This document shows positions 20,493 to 26,303 of a stretch of 26,303 nt of DNA, piece by piece (position 1 is the stretch's first letter; each line of letters starts with the position of its first letter). The stretch comes from a virus. The notes beneath the pieces are model-generated. The model saw nothing but the letters and a program-made list of their open reading frames with translations, was not told the DNA's origin and did not search any database. The stretch spans positions 1 through 26,303 of IMG/VR virus record IMGVR_UViG_3300034166_000656, one strand, 5' to 3'. Made by a program: the position numbers and the translations under genes.

Positions 20493-21151
20493 GCCGTCAC
20501 CTCGTGCTCAGCGGCCTCGTGGGTGAACTCCTGGCCGTTGTCCTCGGCCTCGATGGTGCGTGACGGCAGCCTCGGCTGATGCACGGTGGCGTGGTTCACC
20601 GTGACGCTGACAGCCGGCCGCATCCGGTCGGCCTCGTCAGGGTCAACGATGCCGCTGAACCCGAAGGCGTAGCGGATGGCCTGGATGGCGGCCTTGTGCC
20701 GCAGCATGCGGGCAGGCCATTTCTTCCAGGGCTCCGTGCCTTGCCGACACTCCGCCAGGTACTCGGTCACCTCAACTGGGTGGCTTCGGTCCTTGCGATG
20801 CACCTGGGCCGTGATGGCCACCAGCTGCCCGTCCTCGCTGAGACGGTCAACAAACGTGATGCCGTCATAGGCGGCGTGGTTGTTGGCCATCGTCATCCAG
20901 CCATCAATGCCCACGATGGGTTGGATGCCGCCGCCCCTTGTTGGGAAGGCGTAAATCTCCTTCGTGACGGGGTTGAGCCCGTACTCGTTGGCCACCAGCA
21001 GGAAGGCAGCGAACTGCTCCTTGGTGGCCTTGTCGCAGCCGCAGGTGGCCCTGACGGTCTGCTCAAAGGCAGCCGGCTCCATGCCGAATCTCGTCGCCAT
21101 CGACAGCAGGATGCTCTTGCGGTCGGTCGTGTTTGCAATCGTCGTGCTCAT
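20489..21151 (-). CDS. recT: RecT/Redbeta-family single-strand annealing protein
   Basis: This 220-residue protein carries the family core: FAAFLLVANEYGLNPVTKEIYAFPTRGGGIQPIVGIDGWMTMAN (residues about 48-90), close to the lambda Bet sequence GLNP...IYAFP...VVGVDGW. Later it has PVEVTEYLAECRQGTEPWKKWPARMLRHKAAIQAIRYAFGFSGI, also typical of this family. It anneals complementary single strands in phage recombination and replication. The ATG at 21151 has AAAGGA 8 nt upstream; a 29-residue upstream extension is discounted. No paired exonuclease gene is visible in the window. Confidence 0.92.
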   Translation of the reverse strand: MSTTIANTTDRKSILLSMATRFGMEPAAFEQTVRATCGCDKATKEQFAAFLLVANEYGLNPVTKEIYAFPTRGGGIQPIVGIDGWMTMANNHAAYDGITFVDRLSEDGQLVAITAQVHRKDRSHPVEVTEYLAECRQGTEPWKKWPARMLRHKAAIQAIRYAFGFSGIVDPDEADRMRPAVSVTVNHATVHQPRLPSRTIEAEDNGQEFTHEAAEHEVTA

Positions 21152-21179
21152 CGTTCGATTCCTTTCGTGTGGGTGTGGT

Positions 21180-21638
21180 TCAGGAGTGGAAGCCGTTGCT
21201 TTGGCAGTCAATGTCTGGCTCACAAATCGCAACGTCATCCATGCGCGCTAATGGCTTCTGGTCCGCAATTCGCTGAACGGCGTCAGCGATCTGCTCAATG
21301 GCCTGAATGAGCGTGAACTGGTTCGCAACCATCGCCGACAGCTTTTCAGTTAGGGCAGCAATGGCATCGGCCTTCTTGGCAGTCTGCGGCTCGTGGCAAT
21401 GCTCGCGCCTGTCGGCACGTCGACTCTTCGTTTGTTCGACGTGTTCGTCTAGCACAAACCAAGGCCCAGAATCGCCAATGCGAAACGCATCAACTTCGTG
21501 TCGTTCGCACAGTCGATTGAGTTGCCGATGCAGCCCAGGGTCTTTTTTGTGGAACGAACCGATGGCCACGTACTGACTAGGGATGTGCTCGCGCTTGCTA
21601 ACGATGCTGGGGCGATAAGTCTTTTTCGCTCTGCTCAT
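21180..21638 (-). CDS. hypothetical early protein
   Basis: This 152-residue protein starts MSRAKKTYRPSIVSKREHIPSQYVAIGSFHKKDPGLHRQLNRLCERHEVDAFRIGDSGPWFVLDEHVEQ, possibly a small DNA-binding fold. A polar linker and a helix with heptads (DAIAALTEKLSAMVANQFTLIQAIEQIADAVQRIADQ) follow, suggesting oligomerisation. AAAGGA lies about 10 nt before the ATG. A short palindrome lies about 34 nt upstream. No family recognised. Confidence 0.75.
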   Translation of the reverse strand: MSRAKKTYRPSIVSKREHIPSQYVAIGSFHKKDPGLHRQLNRLCERHEVDAFRIGDSGPWFVLDEHVEQTKSRRADRREHCHEPQTAKKADAIAALTEKLSAMVANQFTLIQAIEQIADAVQRIADQKPLARMDDVAICEPDIDCQSNGFHS

Positions 21639-21671
21639 CTGTCACGTCCTTTCGTAAGAAAACTTGCGTCA

Positions 21672-21686
21672 CTTTTCTTTGAAAAG
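21672..21686. promoter_or_regulatory. short palindrome upstream of the 152-residue gene
   Basis: CTTTTCtttGAAAAG is a perfect 6-bp inverted repeat with a 3-nt centre. It lies 34 nt before the ATG at 21638, in a 235-nt region (21639-21873) that has no gene I can support. It could be a repressor half-site pair. I see no convincing promoter around it. Confidence 0.35.
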
Positions 21687-21826
21687 CCCGCTCGGCGTCC
21701 TGCGTTGCGGGTGGTTCGTGCGTCCTTGCTCTGGTGTCTCCGACACCACTCCTTCCACCGATTGACTCCTTCTTGCGGCGGTCCTGAACGGTTGTCACCC
21801 ACCCGAATTGGCAAGGAGCGTAAGCA

Positions 21827-21840
21827 GGGGGGGGGGGGGG
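21827..21840. repeat. 14-base homopolymeric G tract
   Basis: Fourteen consecutive G residues lie in the 235-nt gap after the 72-residue gene, followed by CAACCCCC. On the minus strand this is a run of C. Such tracts mutate by slippage and are also prone to assembly error, so the exact length is uncertain. Any frame running through here would shift with its length. Confidence 0.8.
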
Positions 21841-21873
21841 CAACCCCCGTGCCAAACCGCTCGTGATTTCCGG

Positions 21874-22092
21874 CTAGTGCGTCACGTCCTTGGCCGACAC
21901 GGCCAGCCATCCGCCGTCGATCTCGATGCTCAGGCGGTCGCCGTCGATGTCCCAAATCCGGCCCTGCCAACGCTTGCCGCCAGACGTGCCGCTGACGTAG
22001 TCGCCGATGGCGTAGACGCGAGGGCCGGGCGTGTGCTCGGGCATAGCAGCGACGGCGGCGAGGTACTCGTTGTGATGGGGATCGTGGCTCAT
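21874..22092 (-). CDS. small SH3/KOW-like protein
   Basis: This 72-residue protein has a C-terminal beta-barrel-like stretch, YAIGDYVSGTSGGKRWQGRIWDIDGDRLSIEIDGGWLAVSAKDV, of the KOW/SH3 type. Its layout is a GD-V turn, then G-x-I, then a closing strand. The ATG has GGAGG 7 nt upstream, and a sigma70-like promoter lies about 35 bp upstream. It is the first gene after the double operator-like repeat. Small proteins like this are common in phage early regions; function unknown. Confidence 0.75.
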   Translation of the reverse strand: MSHDPHHNEYLAAVAAMPEHTPGPRVYAIGDYVSGTSGGKRWQGRIWDIDGDRLSIEIDGGWLAVSAKDVTH

Positions 22093-22122
22093 TTGTGGGC
22101 CTCCTTCGTGTGGCGGTGCGGC

Positions 22123-22150
22123 AGTGTAAATCCGTTCAGCCAATCGTCAA
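22123..22150 (-). promoter_or_regulatory. leftward sigma70-like promoter
   Basis: Read on the minus strand: TTGACG (22150-22145), a 16-nt spacer, then TACACT (22128-22123). Transcription would start near 22116, about 24 nt before the ATG of the 72-residue gene. It lies downstream of the paired CTAGCGGTAGTTGGG repeats and probably drives the recombination and replication genes. Confidence 0.55.
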
Positions 22151-22196
22151 GACGTGGTGTACAAGCATTCCAGGGTGACCAACCTTGCGGGTGTTG

Positions 22197-22233
22197 CTAG
22201 CGGTAGTTGGGCTATGGCCTAGCGGTAGTTGGG
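22197..22233. promoter_or_regulatory. paired operator-like direct repeats
   Basis: CTAGCGGTAGTTGGG occurs identically at 22197-22211 and 22219-22233, starts 22 bp apart, or two helical turns. A -35-like TTGACA (minus strand, 22245-22240) lies just upstream of the second copy, but its -10 is poor. The core CGGTAGTT recurs in the promoters at 22847-22875 and 23215-23242. This looks like the binding site of one early regulator. Confidence 0.6.
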
Positions 22234-22377
22234 TCATCGTGTCAAGGCACCGGCGAGGCCGGCCAGCAACTCGAGCAGGTCGTGGATGGCACGGGCAGCC
22301 GGCGAGTCGGTGCCGAGCTCCTGGCCGATGCGGACAAGGACGAGCGATTGCAGGGCAGCGTTCCAGCGGCGGCTCAT
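22234..22377 (-). CDS. 47-residue helical protein
   Basis: The frame reads MSRRWNAALQSLVLVRIGQELGTDSPAARAIHDLLELLAGLAGALTR, an amphipathic helical protein. Its ATG forms an ATGA overlap with the upstream stop. Its stop codon touches the paired operator-like repeats. Too short to classify; translational coupling supports it. Confidence 0.6.
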   Translation of the reverse strand: MSRRWNAALQSLVLVRIGQELGTDSPAARAIHDLLELLAGLAGALTR

Positions 22378-22619
22378 CGGCGGCCCCCTGTCCTGGCCCG
22401 GCTTTCCGGGGCGTATTCGCCGCACCCGTAGATGCGGTCCTCAATGTCTTGGAGCGTGGGCAGGAGCGACTTGAGATCCCCAACGTCACCCCACGTGGCC
22501 TGCTCCTTGCCGGATGCCACAGCGTCTTTAGTCGCCTTCAGCTGGCCAAGGATCGACTCAAGAAGGCCGATGACGTAGAGCGAATTGCGGGCGTGTTCGT
22601 TTTGTATTTCGTTGTTCAT
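22374..22619 (-). CDS. hypothetical early protein
   Basis: This 81-residue protein starts MNNEIQNEHARNSLYVIGLLESILGQLKATKDAV and continues with KSLLPTLQDIEDRIYGCGEY. It is largely helical and soluble. The start has only a weak Shine-Dalgarno; an in-frame upstream extension of 22 residues would overlap the preceding gene. It is coupled to the next small gene. No family recognised. Confidence 0.65.
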   Translation of the reverse strand: MNNEIQNEHARNSLYVIGLLESILGQLKATKDAVASGKEQATWGDVGDLKSLLPTLQDIEDRIYGCGEYAPESRARTGGRR

Positions 22620-22644
22620 GGTTTGTCTTGTTGTGACGGGATGG

Positions 22645-22794
22645 CTAGGACGCCATGGCCTCGGCGATGATCTGGCGGCACTCACGGATGCCGCAGAGCT
22701 TCAGCGTGTAGGCCATCCAGCGGGCGGTCTTCTCAACGTTGCCGCGATCCATCGCCACCCACTTCCGCACCTGCTCGACTGTCTTGGCGTCCAT
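22645..22794 (-). CDS. 49-residue early protein
   Basis: The frame reads MDAKTVEQVRKWVAMDRG, then NVEKTARWMAYTLKLCGIRECRQ, then IIAEAMAS. GGGAG lies 8 nt before the ATG, and a promoter with a 17-nt spacer lies upstream at 22847-22875. It is basic and helical, and the first gene expressed from that promoter. Found by reading directly because it is short. Function unknown. Confidence 0.65.
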   Translation of the reverse strand: MDAKTVEQVRKWVAMDRGNVEKTARWMAYTLKLCGIRECRQIIAEAMAS

Positions 22795-22846
22795 CGTTTT
22801 GTCTCCCGGCTGGCGTTGCGTCAGGTCTCATGTGCCCGACGCCCCT

Positions 22847-22875
22847 ACTGTATGGTATCGGTAGTTAGGCGTCAA
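22847..22875 (-). promoter_or_regulatory. leftward promoter with CGGTAGTT element in the spacer
   Basis: Read on the minus strand: TTGACG (22875-22870), a 17-nt spacer, then TACAGT (22852-22847). The spacer contains CCTAACTACCG (plus strand CGGTAGTTAGG, 22859-22869). A protein bound there would block RNA polymerase. It would transcribe the 49-residue gene and onward. The rest of the 128-nt gap (22795-22922) holds no gene. Confidence 0.6.
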
Positions 22876-22922
22876 GGGGATAAATAGGATTTTCGGGGGG
22901 TGAGTTTTCGCCGGGGAAAACG

Positions 22923-23198
22923 CTACTTCTGGCCGGGCTTCCGGCGGGCCGCCTTTTTCCGCTTGGCGGCTGGCCGCTTGGCCAGGTGCTTCTTGCCAAC
23001 CGACCGTGTGGTCAGGGCGTCTCGAGCCTGCTTGGCGGCCGACGTGGGGATGAGCCAGACACGCTGCCCGATCCGGCGTGCGCCCGGCAGCTTGCCCTCG
23101 CGGAGCAGGATTCGGACCCAGCCGTCTGTGCAGCCCATGAGCTCAACGGCCTCGGTGACCGTGAGGTATTCGCCGCCGTCAAGTTTTTGCGGTGCCAT
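22923..23198 (-). CDS. excisionase/MerR-like HTH protein with basic tail
   Basis: This 91-residue protein has a HTH_17-type winged helix at residues about 8-55: EYLTVTEAVELMGCTDGWVRILLREGKLPGARRIGQRVWLIP. A tail of lysine and arginine repeats follows (KKHLAKRPAAKRKKAARRKPGQK). It is divergent from integrase, the normal place for an excisionase or early regulator. The ATG at 23198 has GAGGG 9 nt upstream. An ATG at 23207 lies 7 nt after a TAGTAT -10, so leaderless translation from there is also possible. Its own promoter contains the CGGTAGTT motif, suggesting autoregulation. Confidence 0.82.
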   Translation of the reverse strand: MAPQKLDGGEYLTVTEAVELMGCTDGWVRILLREGKLPGARRIGQRVWLIPTSAAKQARDALTTRSVGKKHLAKRPAAKRKKAARRKPGQK

Positions 23199-23214
23199 TG
23201 CAACCATCCCTCAG

Positions 23215-23242
23215 ATACTACAGTTAGCCGGTAGTTGGTCAA
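23215..23242 (-). promoter_or_regulatory. leftward promoter of the HTH gene, with CGGTAGTT element
   Basis: Read on the minus strand: TTGACC (23242-23237), a 16-nt spacer, then TAGTAT (23220-23215). The element CGGTAGTTGG (23229-23238, plus strand) lies across the spacer and -35. Transcription would start near 23208, giving a very short or no leader. It is back to back with the integrase promoter. Confidence 0.5.
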
Positions 23243-23256
23243 ATCGACAACCCCCC

Positions 23257-23286
23257 TTGCCTCTCGCACTAGAAACGCTGTACACT
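23257..23286 (+). promoter_or_regulatory. integrase promoter
   Basis: TTGCCT (23257-23262), an 18-nt spacer and TACACT (23281-23286) form a sigma70-like promoter directed at integrase. The transcript would start near 23293 and have about 100 nt of leader. The -10 overlaps one copy of a repeated AACGC-TGTACAC element. Confidence 0.5.
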
Positions 23287-23354
23287 ATCAACCGACCCGC
23301 CAAGGGCCGATTGTTCAAACGGATGGGGTGCAGATTGAACGCCTGTACACCATC
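23274..23354. repeat. direct repeat in the integrase leader (possible arm-type sites)
   Basis: AACGCTGTACACTATC at 23274-23289 recurs as AACGCCTGTACACCATC at 23338-23354. Between them GTTCAA (23313-23318) and TTGAAC (23335-23340) form an inverted repeat. Repeats of this size beside integrase genes are often arm-type integrase sites or operators. The attachment core itself cannot be identified from this window. Confidence 0.4.
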
Positions 23355-23366
23355 GGATACATTCGC

Positions 23367-23386
23367 CCCTTTGGCACAACAAAGGG
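23367..23386 (+). promoter_or_regulatory. hairpin over the integrase ribosome binding site
   Basis: CCCTTTG (23367-23373) and CAAAGGG (23380-23386) form a perfect 7-bp stem with a 6-nt loop. The 3' arm includes the GGG of the integrase Shine-Dalgarno GGGAG (23384-23388), whose ATG is at 23396. Folding would lower integrase translation. Confidence 0.45.
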
Positions 23387-23395
23387 AGACGAAAG

Positions 23396-24310
23396 ATGAC
23401 GCTGCGAGACCTGCTGATTGATCGTATTGCCCCGCTGAAGAACTTGAACGACCGCTCGGTGGCGATGTACCTGAGCACGCTGGAGCGGTTCAGGGACTTC
23501 CTCGGCCACGAGCCTACGGTGGATGACCTTGATGACCTGACGGCCGCCAAGTTTCTCCGGTGGCGGGCCAGCACCGTGCACAGCAAGTGCCGTGGGCTGA
23601 TCTCGCCGGCCAGCCTAGCCAAAGACTCTGCTCACCTGCGGAGCCTGTGGACGTGGCTCGCAAAGAAGAGATGGAAGAAGTCGAACGGCGAACTGCTCGA
23701 GTTCCCCGACTACGCCCGGCCCCGCGTCCCAAAGCCCGTGCCGAAGGCGTACAAGGCCGATGAGCTCGCTAGGCTCATCAAGACGGCGCGGCACCGAAAG
23801 GGCCATGTAGCTGGCAAGCCGGCCGCCTGGTACTGGGTGACGAAGCTCTTGGCTATGTTCCAGACCGGCGAGCGGATCGGGGCCGTCCTTGCCCTCCGCT
23901 GGTCCGAGGTGGATCTGGAGCGGCATACCCTGACGTTCCTCGCCGCCACACGTAAAGGCCACAGGGAGACGATTACACGCCCGATCACGCCGCAGCTGGC
24001 CGAATACCTAGCCATGCACAAGGGGGCTCCTGGCGAGCGTGTGTGGCCCTGGTTGGATGACCGGGAATTGCTGTCGTGCTACTCGTCTCTCAGGGTGCTG
24101 TGCCGCACGGCTGGCGTGCCATACCTGCCGTTCCACAGCATCCGCAAGGCGACGGCCTCTTACCTGAAGCGGGCCGGAATCTCAGCCAAGAAGCAGCTGG
24201 GCCACAGCAGCGAAGAGATGGCCGAGACCCACTACTATGACGAAGACATCACTGGCCGGGAGTCCAACCTCGACTACCTGCCGGATATCAACGAGCCGCC
24301 GGCGGCTTGA
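23396..24310 (+). CDS. int: tyrosine recombinase (phage integrase)
   Basis: This 304-residue protein has an N-terminal SAM-like core-binding domain (residues about 5-100: SVAMYLSTLERFRDFLG, LTAAKFLRW, LRSLWTWL). The catalytic domain has Arg160 in TGERIGAVLALRW, Lys187 in TRKGHRET, His247 and Arg250 in FHSIRKATASYL, His270 in LGHSSEEM, and Tyr281 (or Tyr280) in ETHYYDED as nucleophile. It inserts and excises the phage at att sites. GGGAG lies 7 nt before the ATG. It is the only plus-strand gene I support here, divergent from the HTH gene and convergent with the small gene at 24375. Confidence 0.93.
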   Translation: MTLRDLLIDRIAPLKNLNDRSVAMYLSTLERFRDFLGHEPTVDDLDDLTAAKFLRWRASTVHSKCRGLISPASLAKDSAHLRSLWTWLAKKRWKKSNGELLEFPDYARPRVPKPVPKAYKADELARLIKTARHRKGHVAGKPAAWYWVTKLLAMFQTGERIGAVLALRWSEVDLERHTLTFLAATRKGHRETITRPITPQLAEYLAMHKGAPGERVWPWLDDRELLSCYSSLRVLCRTAGVPYLPFHSIRKATASYLKRAGISAKKQLGHSSEEMAETHYYDEDITGRESNLDYLPDINEPPAA

Positions 24311-24320
24311 ACCGAGCAAG

Positions 24321-24365
24321 CGGGGAGCGGCGTGGGGAAAGGATAAACCCGCGCCGCTCAACCCG
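24321..24365. terminator. strong hairpin between convergent genes
   Basis: GAGCGGC (24325-24331) pairs with GCCGCTC (24353-24359). Extension inward through G-C, T-G and GGG/CCC gives about 12 bp with an 11-nt loop, and CGGG/CCCG pairs outside with a 2-nt bulge. It lies in the 64 nt between the integrase stop and the stop of the opposite gene. A two-way terminator is the natural reading, although no U-run follows. Confidence 0.55.
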
Positions 24366-24374
24366 CCGCCCGGC

Positions 24375-24581
24375 TCAATCTCCACGGATGTGCGACAGCG
24401 ACGGCAACTCGTCCCGCTGGGCAATCGTTACGGCCAGCCGCCCCTTCACACGCGAGAGCTCGGCGAGCAGCCGCATGACGTGGCCGGCGAGCGTTCCAGC
24501 CGTTCCGGTGTAGGCACCCTGGAACTTGCGGGCGTCGAACTCGCACTGCTGCAGGTAGGCGTCAGAGAGTGGCTCGCTCAT
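24375..24581 (-). CDS. small hypothetical protein
   Basis: This 68-residue protein starts MSEPLSDAYLQQCEFDARKFQGAYTGTAGTLAGHVMRLLAELSRVKGRLAVTI. It is helical and soluble. Its ATG forms an ATGA overlap with the XF1762-like gene stop, so the two are likely translated together. No family recognised. Confidence 0.7.
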   Translation of the reverse strand: MSEPLSDAYLQQCEFDARKFQGAYTGTAGTLAGHVMRLLAELSRVKGRLAVTIAQRDELPSLSHIRGD

Positions 24582-25033
24582 TGCGTAACCTCAAACAGCA
24601 GTTTCTTCTGCGTCGGATGCTTGTCCACTCGAGGACGGCTCTGGCAGTTCCAGCTGCCGCCTCCACGCTGACCAAGGCACTTCCATCCAGCGGCCTTGAG
24701 AGTCACGCCAGGCTCGCAATCCAAGATGTACGTTATGCACCGCCTATATCCCAGGGATTTGGCCGAACGCCACGCAGCACTGTAGAGGCACGAGCAAGCG
24801 TTAGGGCATCCATCGCTGGCGAGTCTTGTGACTTCAAGCGTCCACCCATCGTCATTACCACGGGCCACCGGGCGTCCAACCATGCACACGCCTCGGACAG
24901 TGCCGGATTCGTCGGCCACGGCGAGTGAGAACTTACGGCCCACTGGCGGACGATGATGCCGATGGTGCTGACGTACAAAAGAAACAGCCTCCGAGAATTC
25001 GCACGGCACGACGTGTAGCCGTGGCTGCGTCAC
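24578..25033 (-). CDS. XF1762-like (GNAT-type) phage protein
   Basis: This 151-residue protein has the segments I recall from the phage protein family named after Xylella XF1762: HRHHRPPVGRKFSLAVAD, RGVCMVGRPVARGNDDGWTLEVTRLASDGCPNACSCLYSAAWRSAKSLGYRRCITYIL, GVTLKAAGWKCLG and GGGSWNCQSRPRVDKHPT. The arrangement suggests a GNAT-like acyltransferase fold. Substrate and biological role are unknown. The GTG start forms a GTGA overlap with the DUF1599-like gene. Confidence 0.83.
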   Translation of the reverse strand: MTQPRLHVVPCEFSEAVSFVRQHHRHHRPPVGRKFSLAVADESGTVRGVCMVGRPVARGNDDGWTLEVTRLASDGCPNACSCLYSAAWRSAKSLGYRRCITYILDCEPGVTLKAAGWKCLGQRGGGSWNCQSRPRVDKHPTQKKLLFEVTQ

Positions 25034-25542
25034 TTCGCCTTCTCCTCGCGGTGCAGCAACAGAGCGAGCAGCGAGTACGACGCCAGGTCAAAGAGATTGT
25101 CCTCCAGGCTCTCGTTTTCCAGTCGCCCGGTTGCGTTGTACGCGGCCAGCCTCGTCACCTTGTCGCTCAGCCTGACCATCGCGCCCTTCCATGAAGGGAT
25201 GCCGACAAACTTCGCACCGTTGCGGATATTCGCCAGCGGGTCTTCCCCGCTAGGACAGCCGTAGTCCCGGCTCTTCCTCCGGTGCATGTCCTTTAGGGCA
25301 TCACACAGTTCGAAGAACGCCTGGCTTGTTGGGTGCACGCCGGTCTGCGTCAGCCCGTCGCCACGCAGCCTGTCCCATTCGGCGTATGTCTCGCTCAGCA
25401 CGCCGTCGCCGCACATCCGCTCGCCTTCGCAACAGGACGGCTCGTATCCCACCATCTTCGGGTCATCGGCCGGCGTTGCCGCCATGCGGGCTGAAAATGC
25501 CGAGCGGATCGCTGCGGTGCTGTCCTCGAGGGTCGTGCTCAT
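25030..25542 (-). CDS. DUF1599 / nucleotide-modification-associated domain protein
   Basis: This 170-residue protein has the C-terminal core DMHRRKSRDYGCPSGEDPLANIRNG, IPSWKGAMVRLSDKVTRLAAYNATGRLENESLEDNLFDLASYSLLALLL, which matches the DUF1599 (Nmad1) family as I recall it. That family has an all-helical MazG-like look and is linked by association to modified-nucleotide metabolism. The first 60 residues are variable and include CCEGERMC, a possible metal site. The ATG forms an ATGA overlap with the metallophosphoesterase stop. Confidence 0.82.
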   Translation of the reverse strand: MSTTLEDSTAAIRSAFSARMAATPADDPKMVGYEPSCCEGERMCGDGVLSETYAEWDRLRGDGLTQTGVHPTSQAFFELCDALKDMHRRKSRDYGCPSGEDPLANIRNGAKFVGIPSWKGAMVRLSDKVTRLAAYNATGRLENESLEDNLFDLASYSLLALLLHREEKAK

Positions 25543-26303
25543 TCCTTGGCCTTTCGTAGGTCTCGGTCACAAAATATTCGGTACGCCTTCGTCATCTCGT
25601 TCCGATCGTGGTCAATCACGATGGCGGCCTGGCACGGATGCTCGCCGCCTTCGGCCTTGATCCTCACGCTGTACGCCGAAGGCCCGATGACACTGCCATT
25701 CGTGACGTAGTTGCGGCCGACGCTGAACTGGTGCCAATGTCCGATGCACGTCAAGTCGGCCCGCTGCGTCGTGTCCCACGCTGCAATGGCCTTCTTGAGT
25801 GGCACATGCACGCCACCGATTCCGCCCTGAAACTTCACGGCGTGGCCATGACAGAACCGCATGGCGAACCCGTCGAGGTCGAGATAGTTGAGATGCCCTT
25901 CTCCGATATGCCACCGCACGTTTTTCCGTGACTCGGCGGCCCGCATCGTCAGATACAGGTGCTGCTCGTAGGACGTGTCGGCCTCGTTGGTGCGGAGCTT
26001 CTCGGTAGTTCTCCCGTGGTTGCCGCACGACGTAGCGACGATGACTTCCTTGGCGTTGTCCGAGACGGCATCAAGAAACCCACGCAGCCGCTCGCCAATC
26101 CAACGGATGGCGGCCAGCGGGTGCAGGCTGTTCTCCTCGGCAAGTTCTGGGTGGATCATGCCAGAGATCATGTCGCCGCCAAGCCAGAGCACGACGCGGT
26201 CGATGCTGGCCAGCCCACGCTCGTGCTCAAGCATCGCCAAGAACCGCTGCTGCAGTTCAGCCATGCGGGCATCGCACACGTCGAGGTCATAGGCATTGGT
26301 GCC
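25539..26303 (-). CDS. calcineurin-like metallophosphoesterase (partial at 5' end)
   Basis: The frame is open to the window edge and reads GTNAYDLDVCDARMAELQQ at its visible start, so the true start lies outside. At least 254 residues are present. Metal-binding motifs include GGDMISG, SCGNHGR, CHGHAVKF and CIGHWHQF, typical of phosphoesterases of this superfamily. It may cleave nucleic acids or nucleotides; substrate is unknown. It is followed by three coupled genes (DUF1599, XF1762, small protein), which probably form one operon. Confidence 0.88.
   Translation of the reverse strand, partial: GTNAYDLDVCDARMAELQQRFLAMLEHERGLASIDRVVLWLGGDMISGMIHPELAEENSLHPLAAIRWIGERLRGFLDAVSDNAKEVIVATSCGNHGRTTEKLRTNEADTSYEQHLYLTMRAAESRKNVRWHIGEGHLNYLDLDGFAMRFCHGHAVKFQGGIGGVHVPLKKAIAAWDTTQRADLTCIGHWHQFSVGRNYVTNGSVIGPSAYSVRIKAEGGEHPCQAAIVIDHDRNEMTKAYRIFCDRDLRKAKE

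Noticed and set aside
21635-21802. Short minus-strand frame (VGDNRSGPPQEGVNRWKEW...) before the 152-residue gene
   Set aside because: It ends in an ATGA overlap, but third-position GC is low, no Shine-Dalgarno is present and the poly-G tract makes the frame uncertain. Reported only within a finding.
22240-22245. Perfect -35 TTGACA (minus strand) before the second operator-like repeat
   Set aside because: No acceptable -10 at 16-18 nt (CTAGGC or TAGGCC), so I did not call a separate promoter.
25539-26279. Treating the GTG at 26279 as the true start of the metallophosphoesterase
   Set aside because: The frame continues without a stop to the window edge with protein-like sequence (GTNAYDLD) and there is no Shine-Dalgarno before 26279.
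1-26303. CRISPR arrays, tRNA or rRNA genes, insertion sequences
   Set aside because: No regularly spaced repeats of CRISPR type, no cloverleaf-like segment and no transposase motifs were seen on reading both strands.

Overview
This 26.3 kb window is part of a temperate tailed-phage genome (a prophage or an assembled phage contig) with an HK97-type head module. Almost every gene is on the minus strand, so transcription runs from right to left. The one clear exception is a tyrosine integrase on the plus strand. Genes are very tightly packed, with many ATGA or GTGA stop/start overlaps. The DNA is GC-rich. The host is probably a planctomycete, with moderate confidence. The best clue is a LexA-type DNA-binding domain carrying NGAMCHL, which resembles the NGVMCHL version I recall from planctomycete LexA rather than the proteobacterial form.

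Layout in transcription order, right to left. (1) 26303-24375: a metallophosphoesterase (its start lies outside the window), a DUF1599-type nucleotide-modification-associated protein, an XF1762-type acetyltransferase-like protein and a small protein. (2) 24360-22120: the lysogeny switch, with integrase (+), a divergent excisionase-like HTH protein, several small early proteins, three sigma70-like leftward promoters, and a repeated CGGTAGTTGG-like motif inside or next to them. (3) 22619-15960: the recombination and replication module. It holds a Redbeta/RecT annealing protein, an HNH protein, an MT-A70 adenine methyltransferase, a replication-initiator-like protein with iteron-like repeats inside its gene, a stand-alone LexA-type winged helix, and a phage-encoded sliding clamp. 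(4) 15960-12392: two small HTH proteins of similar layout, a RuvC-like resolvase, a SAM methyltransferase and two glycosyltransferases. (5) 12232-7902: membrane proteins, a papain-like cysteine peptidase, a lipoprotein with a DnaJ-like zinc motif, a holin-like membrane/coiled-coil protein, a LamG-type virion-surface protein and a small presumed structural protein. This block may include an unconventional lysis cassette. (6) 7900-1: an HNH endonuclease fused to a P-loop kinase-like domain, the P27-type small terminase, large terminase, HK97 portal, U35 prohead protease with unusual N- and C-terminal extensions, a zinc-ribbon miniprotein, the HK97-type major capsid protein, an unknown protein, and the first codons of the next gene. 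Tail genes would lie beyond the left edge.

The most unusual things are regulatory. A roughly 28-bp stem folds over the start codon of the major capsid gene and leaves its Shine-Dalgarno in a bulge. A shared motif sits in the early promoters. A possible replication origin of 15-bp iterons lies inside the initiator gene. Also notable are the isolated LexA-type DNA-binding domain, the HNH-kinase fusion next to terminase, and the papain-like peptidase among membrane proteins. All identifications rest on reading the sequence; no database search was possible.
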